A stretch of DNA of 64,000 bases from Aselliscus stoliczkanus. Taxonomy: Eukaryota > Chordata > Mammalia > Chiroptera > Hipposideridae. Positions 12,711 through 22,869 of this stretch are shown piece by piece. The stretch spans positions 53,039,001 to 53,103,000 of the forward strand of contig CM066732.1 in NCBI GenBank assembly GCA_033961575.1, read 5' to 3'. The first letter of the stretch is position 1, and the number at the start of each line of letters is the position of its first letter. The notes beneath the pieces were generated by a model that was not told the origin of the DNA, did no database searches, and saw only the letters and a list, made by a program, of their open reading frames with translations. The position numbers were made by a program, and so were the translations under genes.

Positions 12711-12719
12711 ACCAGCTGT

Positions 12720-13005
12720 GTCCTGACTTCTCCTAAATTGACATCTCCAGTTCAGACTTCTCTCAGGCTCCGATCTCTTCTTCAGGTGTCGTCTCACTGG
12801 GGCTCTCACAGTCAACGTGTCCGATGTTTACTCTTCCAGTCCCCTCAGATGTGCTCCTAATCTCCTAACAACTCCTGCCCAACCCGTGCCCAGACCAGAA
12901 AGTCTAATCTCCTCTTGGAATGACTTCTCTCTCACCCAACCCACATCCAATGGGTGAGGAGGCTCTGTCTAACCCACCTCTCCATCTCCTGAATTTACTC
13001 CAGAC
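12720..13005 (+). mobile_element. Possible L2 LINE fragment
   Basis: C/T-rich sequence follows the L2 upstream consensus loosely: ACATCTCCAGTTCAGACTTCTCTC, AACGTGTCCGATG, CCTAATCTCC, and CCCACATCCAATGGGTGA. Divergence is high, so this is a weak call. Confidence 0.45.
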
Positions 13006-13044
13006 TGTCCACACCTCCTTCCATTGCAAAGCTTCACAGTGTTA

Positions 13045-14485
13045 GTGGGCATTTGTACTGTGTTCCTGATTTTAGGGAGAATCCTGTCATCCGCCACCCT
13101 GAGGTAGAATATACGTTTAAGGTTTCTGATGACTACACTTTATCAAACTGAGGACTTTTCCTTCCATTTCTAGCTTACCTATGTCTTGTTAAAGGCATAA
13201 GTGTTCATGTCCTAAGTTGTTTTTTTTCCCTGAATTGACCGAAATGATCACACAGTGTTTATTCTTTGACCAGTTACTGAAGTAGATGTCCTGAGGCTTC
13301 ACAGGTCACACTTGGTGATGATATAGTTTGGTGTTCCATTAACTCAATGTTTCATTTCGTGGAGGTGTGGGTTCTCTTACCATTGATTTCTCCCAGCCAA
13401 CATGCCCAAATCAGACTTTCTGCATCTACGTTCATGACTAATGCTGACTTACGTCTTTCATTCTTTGTAATATGTATATAACATTACATGAAATACTTTA
13501 GCAATACTATGGCAGACTCATGCAGTTACAGCCCTTCACGTCATTTCCCACAATCCTACATACATACACTAGATAATGGCCACTGGGTTTACACAACAAT
13601 GGGTAATGGGAATTAACCATTCCTTCATGGTTCAGCAAACTCGCTTTTTAAATTAACTGAAACTAGTATACTTTTAGGGTTATAATCTTTGATTGCCTTT
13701 TCTATTTCTTGCATGATTATTGGTCTTTTTGGGTATTTTTTAAACATCTAGTCAATCTGATTTTGTTAAACCAGTTTAATTAGTTTATTTTCTATTTCAT
13801 TAATAGAAATTAATTTTCATTCATTTAATTTAGCCTTTTTACTTTCTTTGGTTTTTTACTTTTCTAGCTTCCTATGTGGAAAATGAATTCATTAATTTTT
13901 AATATTTCTCAGCTTCCTGTGTACGCACTTAAAGCTGTACGTTTTCCTCTGAGTACCATATTGGTTATCTCCTGTTGGTGTGACTGTAATGCTTTTATTG
14001 TCATTCATTAAAGGTAGCTTGTAATATCAGTTTGGCTATTTTATATAGCAAGCTATTTCTCACTGTTTTTTGGTTAGTTTGGGGCATTTTTCTCTTGTAA
14101 CAGGCAAACCATTTAAGTTTCCTGTTGTGATTTTAATTGAGATTTTATAATTGAGTTTTCAGTTTAGTTGGAAAGAATATTAGATTTCCTAAGAATATGT
14201 TATTTATCTCCATTTGTTTAGATTTTCTTTTCTGTCCATCAGTAAATTGTAGTGTTTCTTTTATGTAAGTCTCATGCATCTTACTCAGTTTCTTTTTGCT
14301 ATTATCAATGGGATCCTTTCCCCTTTATGTTTTCTAATTATTATTATTATTATTATTATTATTAAGGATCTATAGGGTAACTAATAATTTTTGTGATTTT
14401 TTTTGTCTGACCATATTACTAAACACTTGAGGATTAATAGTTATTTGACTTATTCTCTTGAGTTTTCTAGGTAGGCAATCAAATT
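13045..14485 (-). mobile_element. LINE-1 (L1M) ORF2 relic, minus strand
   Basis: The plus strand reads as complement of L1 ORF2 reverse-transcriptase sequence in order. TGTTCCTGATTTTAGGGAGAA comes first, then TTTATCAAACTGAGGA-TTTTCCTTCCATTTCTAG. Further along are a TTGTTAAACCAGTTTAATTAG stretch and ATTTCATTAATAGAAATTAA-TTT, then TTTTTACTTTCTTTGG and CCTCTGAGTACCATATTGG. All frames are closed; it is dead. 5' and 3' parts are missing. A TTA microsatellite lies near the right end. Confidence 0.8.
14336..14365. repeat. (TTA)n microsatellite
   Basis: About ten TTA/ATT units, uninterrupted. Confidence 0.92.
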
Positions 14486-14494
14486 ATCTGAAAA

Positions 14495-14555
14495 CTACAG
14501 CACAAAATAAGTGCTCAATAAATGTTTACTGAGTGAATATTTGTTCAACTTCTGA
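14495..14555 (+). mobile_element. MIR or L2 tail fragment
   Basis: AAATAAGTGCTCAATAAATG followed by TTACTGAGTGAAT matches the 3' end shared by MIR and L2. Confidence 0.55.
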
Positions 14556-14559
14556 GCTA

Positions 14560-15790
14560 TCTTCCAGTTTGGATGTCTCTTAAGAGCCTTGCCCTTGAGT
14601 AATCTCTCAGCTTTTGTCAGTACACTCTGAGTTTTCTCTACAAATTCTTCTCTGTGATTTATTTCAGCACATTACATAAGTTATACTCTGGTCTTAAATA
14701 ATTCAGAAGAATCAGAATATAAAGAATTCAAACTCTCACAAATATTAGGGCCTCCATGGTGAATACTATCATATTTCTGAAAGAACTTCCATGTCAAGTC
14801 TAAGCACCAAGAGTGGGAGTAGCCCCGTCTTTGCACACTACAGAAGGACGCCGTGGGGGGCATCCTTGCACACTACAGAAGCATGTCGTGGGGGACGCCC
14901 TGCCCCGCCTCATCTCCAAAAGCACAGATGGGCTCTGACTCTTCATGTCCTTGCACATACAGACCTTCCAGAAGGAACAGAGAAAAGAAATGCTGAAACT
15001 TGCTCTGGAGGAAACACCAATCCACGAGGACTTGAAAGGTTTGAGGAATGCAAACTGTCCTCCAAAAGACAAATTTGTTTTTTCTACTTGATTTAACTAA
15101 TTCAAACTTAAAAAAAAAAAAAATCAGTGAGGGCTAGGAAGAGGAAGGAGGCAGGAGAATGAGCCCTTTGAAAACTCCTCTGGAGAGCCGGCCAGCCTGT
15201 TAATATTAATGCCAGTACCTCTACCCTCGGGGTGGGGGGCGTGTGGAGATTCACCGGGTGGCTCTCAGGGGCCCTGGTGTGCCTGGTTCTCTTTGAATGT
15301 TAGGAATAAAACCCACAGCCTCGGAGTTAGGCAGAAAAATGTCCATTTTCCTTTGTGCACACACTTTCGTAGGAAGCTGCCTCAGGCTTAGCAAAGAAGG
15401 AAAACCATGAGAATTCTTCACAACAGGCTGCTTCTTCCTTGGCAGGGAAAATCCTTATTTGAGGCTCTTACAAAGTGAAGGATGAACAGAAGACAGTGAA
15501 ATGAAGCTCAAATTCATTTTGGAAAAGCATTTCTTTCTGAGATAGACTCAATCCCAGATACTGCTTGGGGACTTGCAACCATGTGTACCTAAGCTAGTGA
15601 AAGCAGCATGGACCCTCGACACAGGAAATGGCTGGAGGGAGGGAAGACTTCTAAAAATTAGAAGGAAGGAAAATAGGTGCTCAGCCCTTCCCTTGGATGT
15701 ATACGGCTTCCCTAGGAATTCAGACTTGACCTTGAACGCAAAGAGCGTCTCACCACCAGGCATTCCAATGGGACTTACTGGGCCTCGCCA
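14560..15790. other. Unassigned sequence
   Basis: No gene supported. A 12-bp imperfect local duplication is visible (TTGCACACTACAGAAG at about 14829 and 14866, followed both times by GTGGGGG). A short A tract lies at 15110-15123. Confidence 0.4.
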
Positions 15791-15844
15791 GGCTCAGCAA
15801 CAGGGCTCCGGTGAGCTCTGAACAAGCCTGCCTGCGCCCCACCC

Positions 15845-16095
15845 CTCATCTCCCTTCTACCAGTCCCGAAGGTCAGCTGAGATGTAGCTTCCTCCAAGAA
15901 CCCCCCCAACCTTCCAGACCCTGTGACTACCTCTCCCAGGCACCTGTCACTTACGGCTCTAACTGTCCATTTACCGTCTGTCCTTCCCCGCTGGACTCCA
16001 TGTCGGCCGGCACTGAACCCCGCTCCCGACACAGTGCCTGGTGCACGCCGGGAACCAGGACTAAACGAGCAGGGGACAGACCAGCACAGCATTTC
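15845..16095 (+). mobile_element. L2 LINE 3' relic
   Basis: L2 3' order is visible: GATGTAGCTTCCTCCAAGAACC, then ACTGTCCATTTACCGTCTGTC, GCTGGACTCCATGTC, then GACACAGTGCCTGGTGCA and a lost poly-tail. Well recognisable though diverged. Confidence 0.75.
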
Positions 16096-16109
16096 TGGCG
16101 GCAATAAGT

Positions 16110-16620
16110 CACCCTCTTGCTCTAGGGCTGCATTTCTATTTGAAATGAAAGCATTTTTAAGGTTAAATATATTCTTGGAGTCACAGTTAATTGGCCAGCA
16201 TCCCAAACACTAAATCATTTAGTTCAAGGAGGAAGATTTTTTTTCTCCCTCAGCAAACAATTTCTAAAGGAACACAGATGAGGTGATTGTTGGAAGAAAA
16301 TGAAACATCACTGTGGAGCCACAAAGATGTCCAAAGGCTGCCAAGGCGTCCCACGGGCCTGCCCACTCACAGAGTGTCTATAAATATTTTCCTCCGTTAG
16401 GCTATTAAGACAAAATTATCTCGAAAACACTTTCTAAACATTAAGTCACAAATGTTTCCTAATAGCATGCTGCTCTTCCTCCTCATGGTTTCCAACCCAC
16501 TGGATGTGAAGGGACCTGCATTTCACGGCCACATTGGAAATCTTCGGCCTTCCTTATCTCTCATAAGAAAAGGCAAAACAGTGGAACTTCAGAGTTTGGC
16601 CAAAGAATCTGAAACCTTTT
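16110..16620. other. Unassigned AT-rich unique sequence, possible conserved block
   Basis: No gene or repeat recognised. The sequence is clean, balanced and AT-rich, with TTAATTGG and ATAAATATTTTCC-type words. It could be conserved non-coding DNA; only alignment would show it. Confidence 0.35.
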
Positions 16621-16905
16621 AATCAGGTATAGGCATTTGCTTGGGCTGCCATAGCAAAGTGCCACACACTGGGGGGCTTAAACCCCAGAAATGTATTCTC
16701 TCTCAGTTCTGGGGGCCATAAGTTCAAGGTCAGGGTGTCAGCAGGGTTGGTTTCATCTTCTTGACTTACAGATGGCATATTTTCCTTTTGTTGTCACAAC
16801 CTCATCCCTCTGTGCATATCTGTGTCCTAATCTCTTCTTATAAGGACACAGACATATTGGATCAGGCCCCCCCCCATGACCTCATTTTAACTTGTTCACA
16901 TCTTT

Positions 16906-16919
16906 AAAGACCCTCTCTC
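16906..16919. repeat. Left target-site duplication of a short SINE
   Basis: AAAGACCCTCTCTC, identical to 17033-17046; the sequence belongs to the host LTR. Confidence 0.92.
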
Positions 16920-17032
16920 AGTCTGGCCAAGTGGCGCGGTGGTTAAGCGCTGGCTTGGGACGCCAGCGGCCCCGGTTCGGATCCCACATGTGAGGGCCAG
17001 TGACACTGCCCTCAAAATATATATATATAAAT
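16920..17032 (+). mobile_element. Short-form tRNA SINE
   Basis: Only the tRNA-like head is present, from CTGGCCAAGTGGCGCGGTGG through box B (GGTTCGGATCC) to CACTGCCCTC, followed by an A/T-rich tail. The body and AATAAA tail of the long form are absent. Three other short copies in the window end at the same point, so this is probably a subfamily and not a random truncation. The perfect 14-bp flanking duplication inside the MaLR LTR proves retroposition. Confidence 0.92.
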
Positions 17033-17046
17033 AAAGACCCTCTCTC
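17033..17046. repeat. Right target-site duplication of a short SINE
   Basis: AAAGACCCTCTCTC, identical to 16906-16919. Confidence 0.92.
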
Positions 17047-17139
17047 CAAATGCAGTCACACTCTGGGGTGCGCGGGGTCGAGACTTTCAAACATTAATTG
17101 CAGCAAGGGGCACAATTCAGCCAGGCTATAATATCAGAA

Positions 17140-17845
17140 TATGGTTTATTTCCTCAGATATTTGTGGGCAGAAATGGAAGATACAGAAGCAGAAGTCACT
17201 GGCTACTTTTCTTCAAAGAGTAAAAAGCTGTTATATAATCTCTTGTCCATTTATGCTCTCCAGTGGGAAGTCTCAAGATGGGAAAAGCAGTGCCTTGATT
17301 TTTCTGTGCTTTAAAATTTCCCCTTCCCATCGGAGTAGAAATGAGATCACTAAGACTTCCCTGGGCTTCCATTCTGGTTTCCCACTTCCTTTCCATTTCC
17401 AAGGTGTCAGGAGACTGAGGACAAGGCACGGAGCTGTTGGGACTGGGTGAGGGGTGGACCCTTATTAGGTCATCATGTTCCTGCAGGATTCAGGGTGAGG
17501 GGCTGTCTCTCTCCAAGGGAGAGAGAGCAGGATGAAAAGTGACTTTTGGAGGTTGCAAATCACGCCTGCACTGTCTTTGATTAAATATGCTGCTGACTGC
17601 TTTGAGGAGATAAGCAGTGTTTAATAAGATAGCCTAAACACGCCATCACTCTTCACCCAGACATGAGCATTTTTCTGAGCAGGTGGAAAGCAGGCTGTCA
17701 GGAGATCACTTCCCCTCATCCGACAACAGCAGGAAGCCTTGGAAAGCAATGTCTGAGATGCTGAGGATGCGGCCCTGCAGTGGGCGTCTCTGGTTATTCC
17801 CTGTGCCCCGTCTCACTGCCCTTCAATGTTCAGAACCCCCTGATT
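17140..17845. other. Unassigned sequence
   Basis: No gene recognised. A short direct-repeat-like CTCTCTCCAAGGGAGAGAGAG palindrome lies at about 17505-17526 and could form a small hairpin. Confidence 0.4.
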
Positions 17846-17849
17846 TTAA

Positions 17850-18868
17850 TTTGGGCAAAATCCCTGATATTCCTGCTACTGAGAAATTGTCATGGTTCCT
17901 TCCTCTTCCGATTAGTTCTCAGAACGACCCTGGATTCTGTGAACTGTTTGTATCTCCCACCCAGACCTTTCTCTCAGACCCCACTCATACATCCAATGGC
18001 TGTTCAACACCTCGACCTAAATATTTAGCAGACACCCCAAACTCCAGCCTAAGTCCTGACTGTCCCCCTAAACTTGCTTCAGCTGCATCCTCACTCGTCT
18101 TGGTGGATGGCAAGTCCCTTCCTCCAGGGGCCTGGGCCCCCCCAGGCATCACCTCTGACTCCTGTCCCACACACAACACGTGAGGGTATCGTGCTGGCCC
18201 TCTTGTCCAGGTGTATTCAGAACCCAGCTCCTCACCACCTCCTCTGCAGGGCCGACTGCCGCTGCCTCCTACCTGGCCTCCTTGCTTCCACAGTCTACTT
18301 GCCCAGCAGTCAGAGGCAATCTTCCAAAATGAAAGTCAGAGCACATCAGTCCTCTGTGCAGCCCCCTCCAGGCTTGCCACTCAATGTGAAGTGAAATTCA
18401 AGGCTCTGCTATGGCGACAAGAGCCCACAGGATTTGGGGCCCCTCGTACCCTCTGACTCTATGGCCACGCTCCCGTAACTCACCCTGGTTCGGCACACAG
18501 CCTGATCGCTGCTCCTGGGACACCCAGGCACGCACGTGCCCTCGGGAGCTCTGGCTGGCGCGCGAGCCCTCCCCAACCCCGAGTGCCCCCTTCCTCCCAC
18601 TGTGGCCCGCCCTGCTCATGGTAGTCAGAGTGCCAGCTCTTCGGCGCGCTCTGTGTTCATCTGTCCCATATAACTTATCACTCCTCAGATGTCCTGTACG
18701 TTACTCATGTGCTCAATGCCGGTGTCCAGCCCTTACAGCCCAACAACAGACTAAGATGTACAAACTCACGGATCTTTTGTCTGTGTTTCTCTGGAATAGC
18801 CCAACACCTAGAATAGTGCCAGGCACATACTAGGTGCTCACGAAGTACTTTTTCAGTGAATAACAATG
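17850..18868 (+). mobile_element. L2 LINE 3' relic, about 1 kb
   Basis: This is one of the longest old repeats here. It follows the L2 non-coding consensus: CATCCAATGGCTGTTCAACA, CCTAAACTTGCTTC, GGTGGATGGCAAG, CACCTCTGACTCC, GTCAGAGCACATCAG, CCCCCTCCAGGCTTGCCACTC, TTCAAGGCTCTG, CTGGCTGGCGC. It ends in ACTTATCACTCCTC and a CCTAGAATAGTGCCAGGCAC / ACTAGGTGCTCACGAAG tail. Open frames here are fortuitous. Confidence 0.85.
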
Positions 18869-19099
18869 AAGCACATATCCTTCCAGTGAATCCCTTTTAA
18901 CTCAGTCTGACCCAAGTCTGTTACAAGCCAAGCAGCCCAGCTGAGAGAGAGCCCTGCTCTGAACTCCATGGGCTCCAAGGGGAACCCATTAGATTTTTCT
19001 GCATTTAAAAATAGGATCAAAACCATTAAGACACAGGAAAGACAGACTTTCTATGTTGAGTTCAGCTCTGGCAGAAAGTAGCTATTTTTTCTACCTCCC

Positions 19100-19365
19100 G
19101 TGCTGGTAGAACCCAGTGGAAAAGGCACGGGACTTGGAGCCGGGCCCCTTGGGAGGGCGCCTTGACCCTGCCGTTTCTGGGTGGTGTGCCCTTGGGCATC
19201 ACTCGACCTTGCCGCTGGGCCTAGGTTTCCTCAGCTGTAGGGCAGAGCCAATAAGTGCGAGGCCTCAGGGTTGCTGTGAAGGTTAAATGAGATGATGAGT
19301 GTGACTCACCCGGCCCGGGCCTGGCACCGGGAGGAGGGACCTCCGCAACTTCCAGTCAGAGCAGC
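19100..19365 (+). mobile_element. MIR SINE relic, near full length
   Basis: MIR order: GTGGAAAAGGCACGGGACTTGG-type head, GCCGTTTCTGGGTGGTGTG, CCTTGGGCATCACTCGACCTT, TAGGTTTCCTCAGCTGTA, GGGTTGCTGTGAAGGTTAAA, GGCCTGGCACCGGG. Confidence 0.8.
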
Positions 19366-20640
19366 TCGGCACTGCGAGGGCACGGGCCTGGGCAGGCACG
19401 CGGGTCCTGGCCGGCTTCACCACCTGCTGCGGTGAGCCCGGGGCATGTCTCCTGGCCCGTCCGAGCCTCCACTGCCTCATCCTGAAAATGGACACTAAGA
19501 GGCGCCTGCCTCAGCGGATGAGCCAAGAGACCACTGAGTTCCTGCCCCTTAACTAAGGCTTGAGCACAAGGCACACCACACGCGAAGTGCTCAGTCCTTA
19601 CAGCTCCTGCTGGGCCACGAAACGTCCATTGTCCTCCTGTGCCAACAGCTGCAGTGGCCCAGCCAGGCTGGCCAGTTCTTTTTCTCCCCTGACGCCACCG
19701 ATGACACATAACTTACCCCAACAGCCTGGCTCCCCCACAGAATTCTGATGGGGTAACAAAAATGAGTTTCCTGTGCTTTCCACAGCGCCAGTCCTATGAG
19801 TCCTGGTCTGGAACTATTAAGACGAGGCTGAGACACAGGCATCATGCCAGGTGGTCTGGGAGAGGACAGGTCTGGCATGCGATTCCCTGTGTCTCTGCAC
19901 TGTCCCCCCCCCACCCAACCCCTCTCGTCTGCCGGGCACACTGCAGGCCGTGCTGAGCGGGCTGGTAAAACAAGGGCCTGCCCAGCTTCTGTTGGCAGAG
20001 GCCAGGGTGACGTGTGGAGAAGGCCGAGGGTAGAGGCGTGAGAGGATGGCTCAGCTCTGCCTGAGAGATGCCCTCGGACTTCGCCAGGGTGCTGGGGGCC
20101 AAGGTTATGGCTATGGCTGTGCCCTCGTGGCCGCCTTGGAGTCACAGCTTATGACAGCCTGCAGGTTGATGGGGAAGCACTGCGGTGAAGGACAGACTGG
20201 GATACCTGTCCATCTTGGGCTGGGTCTTTCAGGGTGACACGAGGTGCCACGGGCAGCAGTTGGCTGCCAAGCCTTGTAGCAGCAGCATCATAGCTTTTTT
20301 GGCCACTTCAGGTTTTGATGCAAATCTTGTAAAAACAGTGACCCTCCTGCTTCCCAAGGTCTTGGAATCAGGAATCAATAAAAGCCATTTCCCCTCAAGC
20401 ACACACAACACCGTTTCCACAGCCTCTGACCTGCTCTGACCGGCTGGCCGGACTATGGGCTGTTAGCCCTCCATGGGAGCAAAGCAAACTGGGCCCCTCC
20501 AAGAGCCACCGTGCGCCACCCACAAATTATCAGCTGCACAAAGCAAGCTGATTGACGCAGCAACCCCTCGTCCAAACCCCACCGAGCACCCTCATTTGGA
20601 AATAACTCACTGTCCCCTTTCTCACTCGGAGGGGTTTATA
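19366..20640. other. Unassigned GC-rich unique sequence
   Basis: No gene supported. A minus-strand frame of about 185 codons (19591-20145) has no recognisable domain, is unusually rich in Pro/Arg/Ser as expected of chance frames in GC-rich DNA, and shows no homology that I recognise. Confidence 0.4.
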
Positions 20641-20649
20641 TTGAGTAGA

Positions 20650-20950
20650 ACTCTGGAGTGCAGATGACAGAAACCCAACTGACACTGGCTGAAGCAGGAA
20701 AGGAGACAGAGGGAACGCATGGCTAAGACGCTCAGCGGTGCTGCAGCTTCGGGCACAGCCGGAACCAGATGCCCGAAGGCGACTGCCTGACCTGGTTTGT
20801 CCATCCGGGCTCTGCTTTCTCCCATGTCCCCTCTTCCCCGGGTGGGTTATCTTCATGTGCTACCAGGATAAGTCCCAGCAGCTCTGGCTTCAAGACTACA
20901 TCTCGGCAGCTTAGTGTCCCCAGGAGAGAGAGGTTGTCCCCAGTAAAGGG
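20650..20950 (+). mobile_element. Unnamed mammalian dispersed repeat
   Basis: GATGACAGAAACCCAACTGA / CTGGCTGAAGCAGGAAAGGA followed by GGCTCTGCTTTCTCCCATGT and CAGCAGCTCTGGCTTCAAG. The order matches a well-known interspersed repeat of mammals and is shared with 28280-28640. I cannot give the family name with confidence. Confidence 0.5.
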
Positions 20951-20999
20951 TGGCCATGCCTCTGATTACCCTGACGTCACAGAGGGAGATGCCGAAGTT

Positions 21000-21160
21000 C
21001 TGGGCAGCTAATGGCTGTGATGCTGGGCAAGGCTCTTAGCTTCTGTTACATCCTCTGTATAATGAGGGCAATTCGCCAGTCTCCCAGGTTTGGGGTGAAA
21101 TTCGGAAATAGTGTGTGAAGTGTCACCCTGTGCCCTGTATGCACTCATTCGTGCAAAATA
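21000..21160 (+). mobile_element. MIR-type relic
   Basis: Reads GGCTGTGATGCTGGGCAAGG, CTTAGCTTCTGTTACATCCT, TATAATGAGGGCAAT: the central MIR region at high divergence. Confidence 0.55.
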
Positions 21161-21539
21161 ATTGGGGAACTCTGACACCCCAGGGACAGACTGGCACAGA
21201 GCTACATGGACAAGGCAGACCCGGTTCCTGCCTTTGGGAGTGACGGCGGGGGAGGGGCAGCGGGGAGGTGCGCCAGGGACCCTGAGGGGCATGCAGGAGG
21301 GTGCAGTGCAGCCCAGGGACCACAGTCCTGGACCCGGGAGCTCTGGGAGGAGGTGCCATTTCAACCTGGGGGTAACCGGGCAAAACCTGTGCCTGAGGTG
21401 AGAAGCAGATTGGGGGGAGCCCGGGGGAACTGAGTGGGGGAGTTGCACGCCATTCTAGGGCACTGGGCACCTTCCTGTGTCAGCCTCACCCACCTCTGGT
21501 GACCCCGCCACACCCACCTAACCCTAGGCTTGCCTCAGC

Positions 21540-21740
21540 CCTCAGTGAGCTCCCAGCAGCAGGAATAGTGACCCCACCGGCACATATGCTTGGCTCTGTC
21601 CCAAAAGCTGCACACAGGTGATGTTACCCAGTCAACATCCCTGGTTTTAAAGAGGAGGAAAGTGAGGCCCAGGGAGACAGAGTGTAAGCTGTGAGCATAC
21701 AGCTGGGATGTGAACACAGGGTGTCCAGCTTGGGTCTAAA
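21540..21740 (-). mobile_element. MIR SINE relic
   Basis: MIR complement: GGTTTTAAAGAGGAGGAAAG, TGAGGCCCAGGGAGACAGAG, GCATACAGCTGGGATGTGAAC, CAGGGTGTCCAGC. Confidence 0.7.
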
Positions 21741-21744
21741 CCAC

Positions 21745-22670
21745 GGCGGGCATGTGGCAGCCATGCATCTAGGTGCCAGGAAAGAGGGGGGCTGAGGAGA
21801 TGACGTGGCACCAAGACAAACTTGACTTTGGGAGTAGCAAGGAGCCCATTTTGTCATCTGTTAGGAGAGGGCCGATTGCAACAAACACTGCCTGGTGTCC
21901 CACAGGGAACCCCAAAGGCTGCCCAAAGCCCTCACAGCCCCCCGCTCGCATTCGGGCCTGTCGCAGCCCATTGAGTCAGCCTGGCCGAGCCACGTGACAG
22001 GAAGGGACCGGTGCCGGTGACATGATCGCCGCCTGGGAGACCACTGAAAATTTCCCAAGGAGCCAAGCCGGGCCCTCCTCTCCCCACCAAAGGAGGGCAG
22101 CGGAGATCTGAAAACCAGCGTTATTTACTCCACCAGGCAGCCGAGTTGCCATGGATACCATCATCCCAGCAAGAGGCTTTTTCTGCCCCTTGGTCCTGTG
22201 CTGGCTCTGCTCTTCAGCCTGACTCATGCTGGCAAAGGAGGATTTTTCTCCCCAAAACTGGTCCTCCAAGTACAAAAGGCATTTGAGGACTCGGGGCTGG
22301 CGGAGCTCATCCCGTGCCATCTTTTTAATCATTGATTCCTTCCAAGCCCCGCGGTGCAGTTGCTGGCTGCATTCACATTAACGCTGAGCGTGTGTGTGAG
22401 CACAGCTGTGCTTTCAGAAACTGTCTCTCCCTCTGTCTGTACTACGACTGAAGACGACACACCTTGGAGGTGGGAAGAGAGGGAGGCAAGGAGCCAGCTA
22501 ACCAGTTCAGGCGTCTGCACCCACTGCAGAGATGGCCACTGGTGAGCCTCGGGTTTCATGGAAGTTGCAGATGTCAGCACAGGAACATGAAGTCCGCCCC
22601 CGTTGCTCCAAAGCAGGACGGTGCTTAACCTTATGTCCCCAAGACTTCACACAGGGCTGTGCCTGTCACT
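21745..22670. other. Unassigned sequence
   Basis: No gene supported. The sequence at 22060-22400 is balanced unique DNA that includes GCTGGCTGCATTCACATTAA; nothing more can be said. Confidence 0.4.
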
Positions 22671-22674
22671 AACA

Positions 22675-22860
22675 TTCGCAATGAACATTTACCAGATACG
22701 CATATTTGAAGGCTGCTTTTAACTCTGCGAATATTCCTTATCTCACTGGAGCCTCACAACTCCATGCAGCTGTCCCAGCCAGGCCCAAATGAGGAACAGA
22801 GGTGACAGTCACTTACTAGGATGCAGTGCGGGCTGACTGGAAGTGCATCAGTCCTAAGTG
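22675..22860 (-). mobile_element. MIR-type relic, weak
   Basis: Loose MIR complement: GAACATTTACCAGATAC, ATTCCTTATCTCACTGGAGCC-type words and TCACAACTCCATG, then AATGAGGAACAGAGG and GTCACTTACTAGGATGC. Confidence 0.5.
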
Positions 22861-22869
22861 GCCTGATGG

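Larger units (their letters stand above)
16627..17132 (-). mobile_element. MaLR-type LTR, minus strand, split by a SINE
   Basis: The plus strand reads as the complement of a MaLR LTR: GCTTGGGCTGCCATAGCAAA, CCACACACTGGGGGGCTTAAA, CAGTTCTGGGGGCCATAAG, TTATAAGGACACAGACATATT, CCATGACCTCATTTTAACTT, then CCAAATGCAGTCACACTCTG and GGCACAATTCAGCC. The left and right halves join exactly when the SINE at 16920-17032 and one copy of its 14-bp duplication are removed. No internal retroviral sequence flanks it, so it is a solo LTR. Confidence 0.85.

Noticed and set aside
13086..13094. Minus-strand Ala-Asp-Asp codons that look like the reverse-transcriptase YADD/FADD motif in the L1 relic
   Set aside because: The surrounding L1 text places the real motif on the other side of TGTTCCTGATTTTAG. 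The triplet run is a chance match in a diverged stretch.
16920..17032. tRNA gene
   Set aside because: Box A, box B and an anticodon-like arm are present, but no acceptor stem closes, and flanking target duplications and an A-rich tail show it to be a SINE. The same applies to the other seven copies.
19591..20145. Minus-strand frame of about 185 codons
   Set aside because: Composition is typical of a chance frame (Pro, Ser, Arg, Gly rich); no similarity recognised and no exon boundaries convincing.
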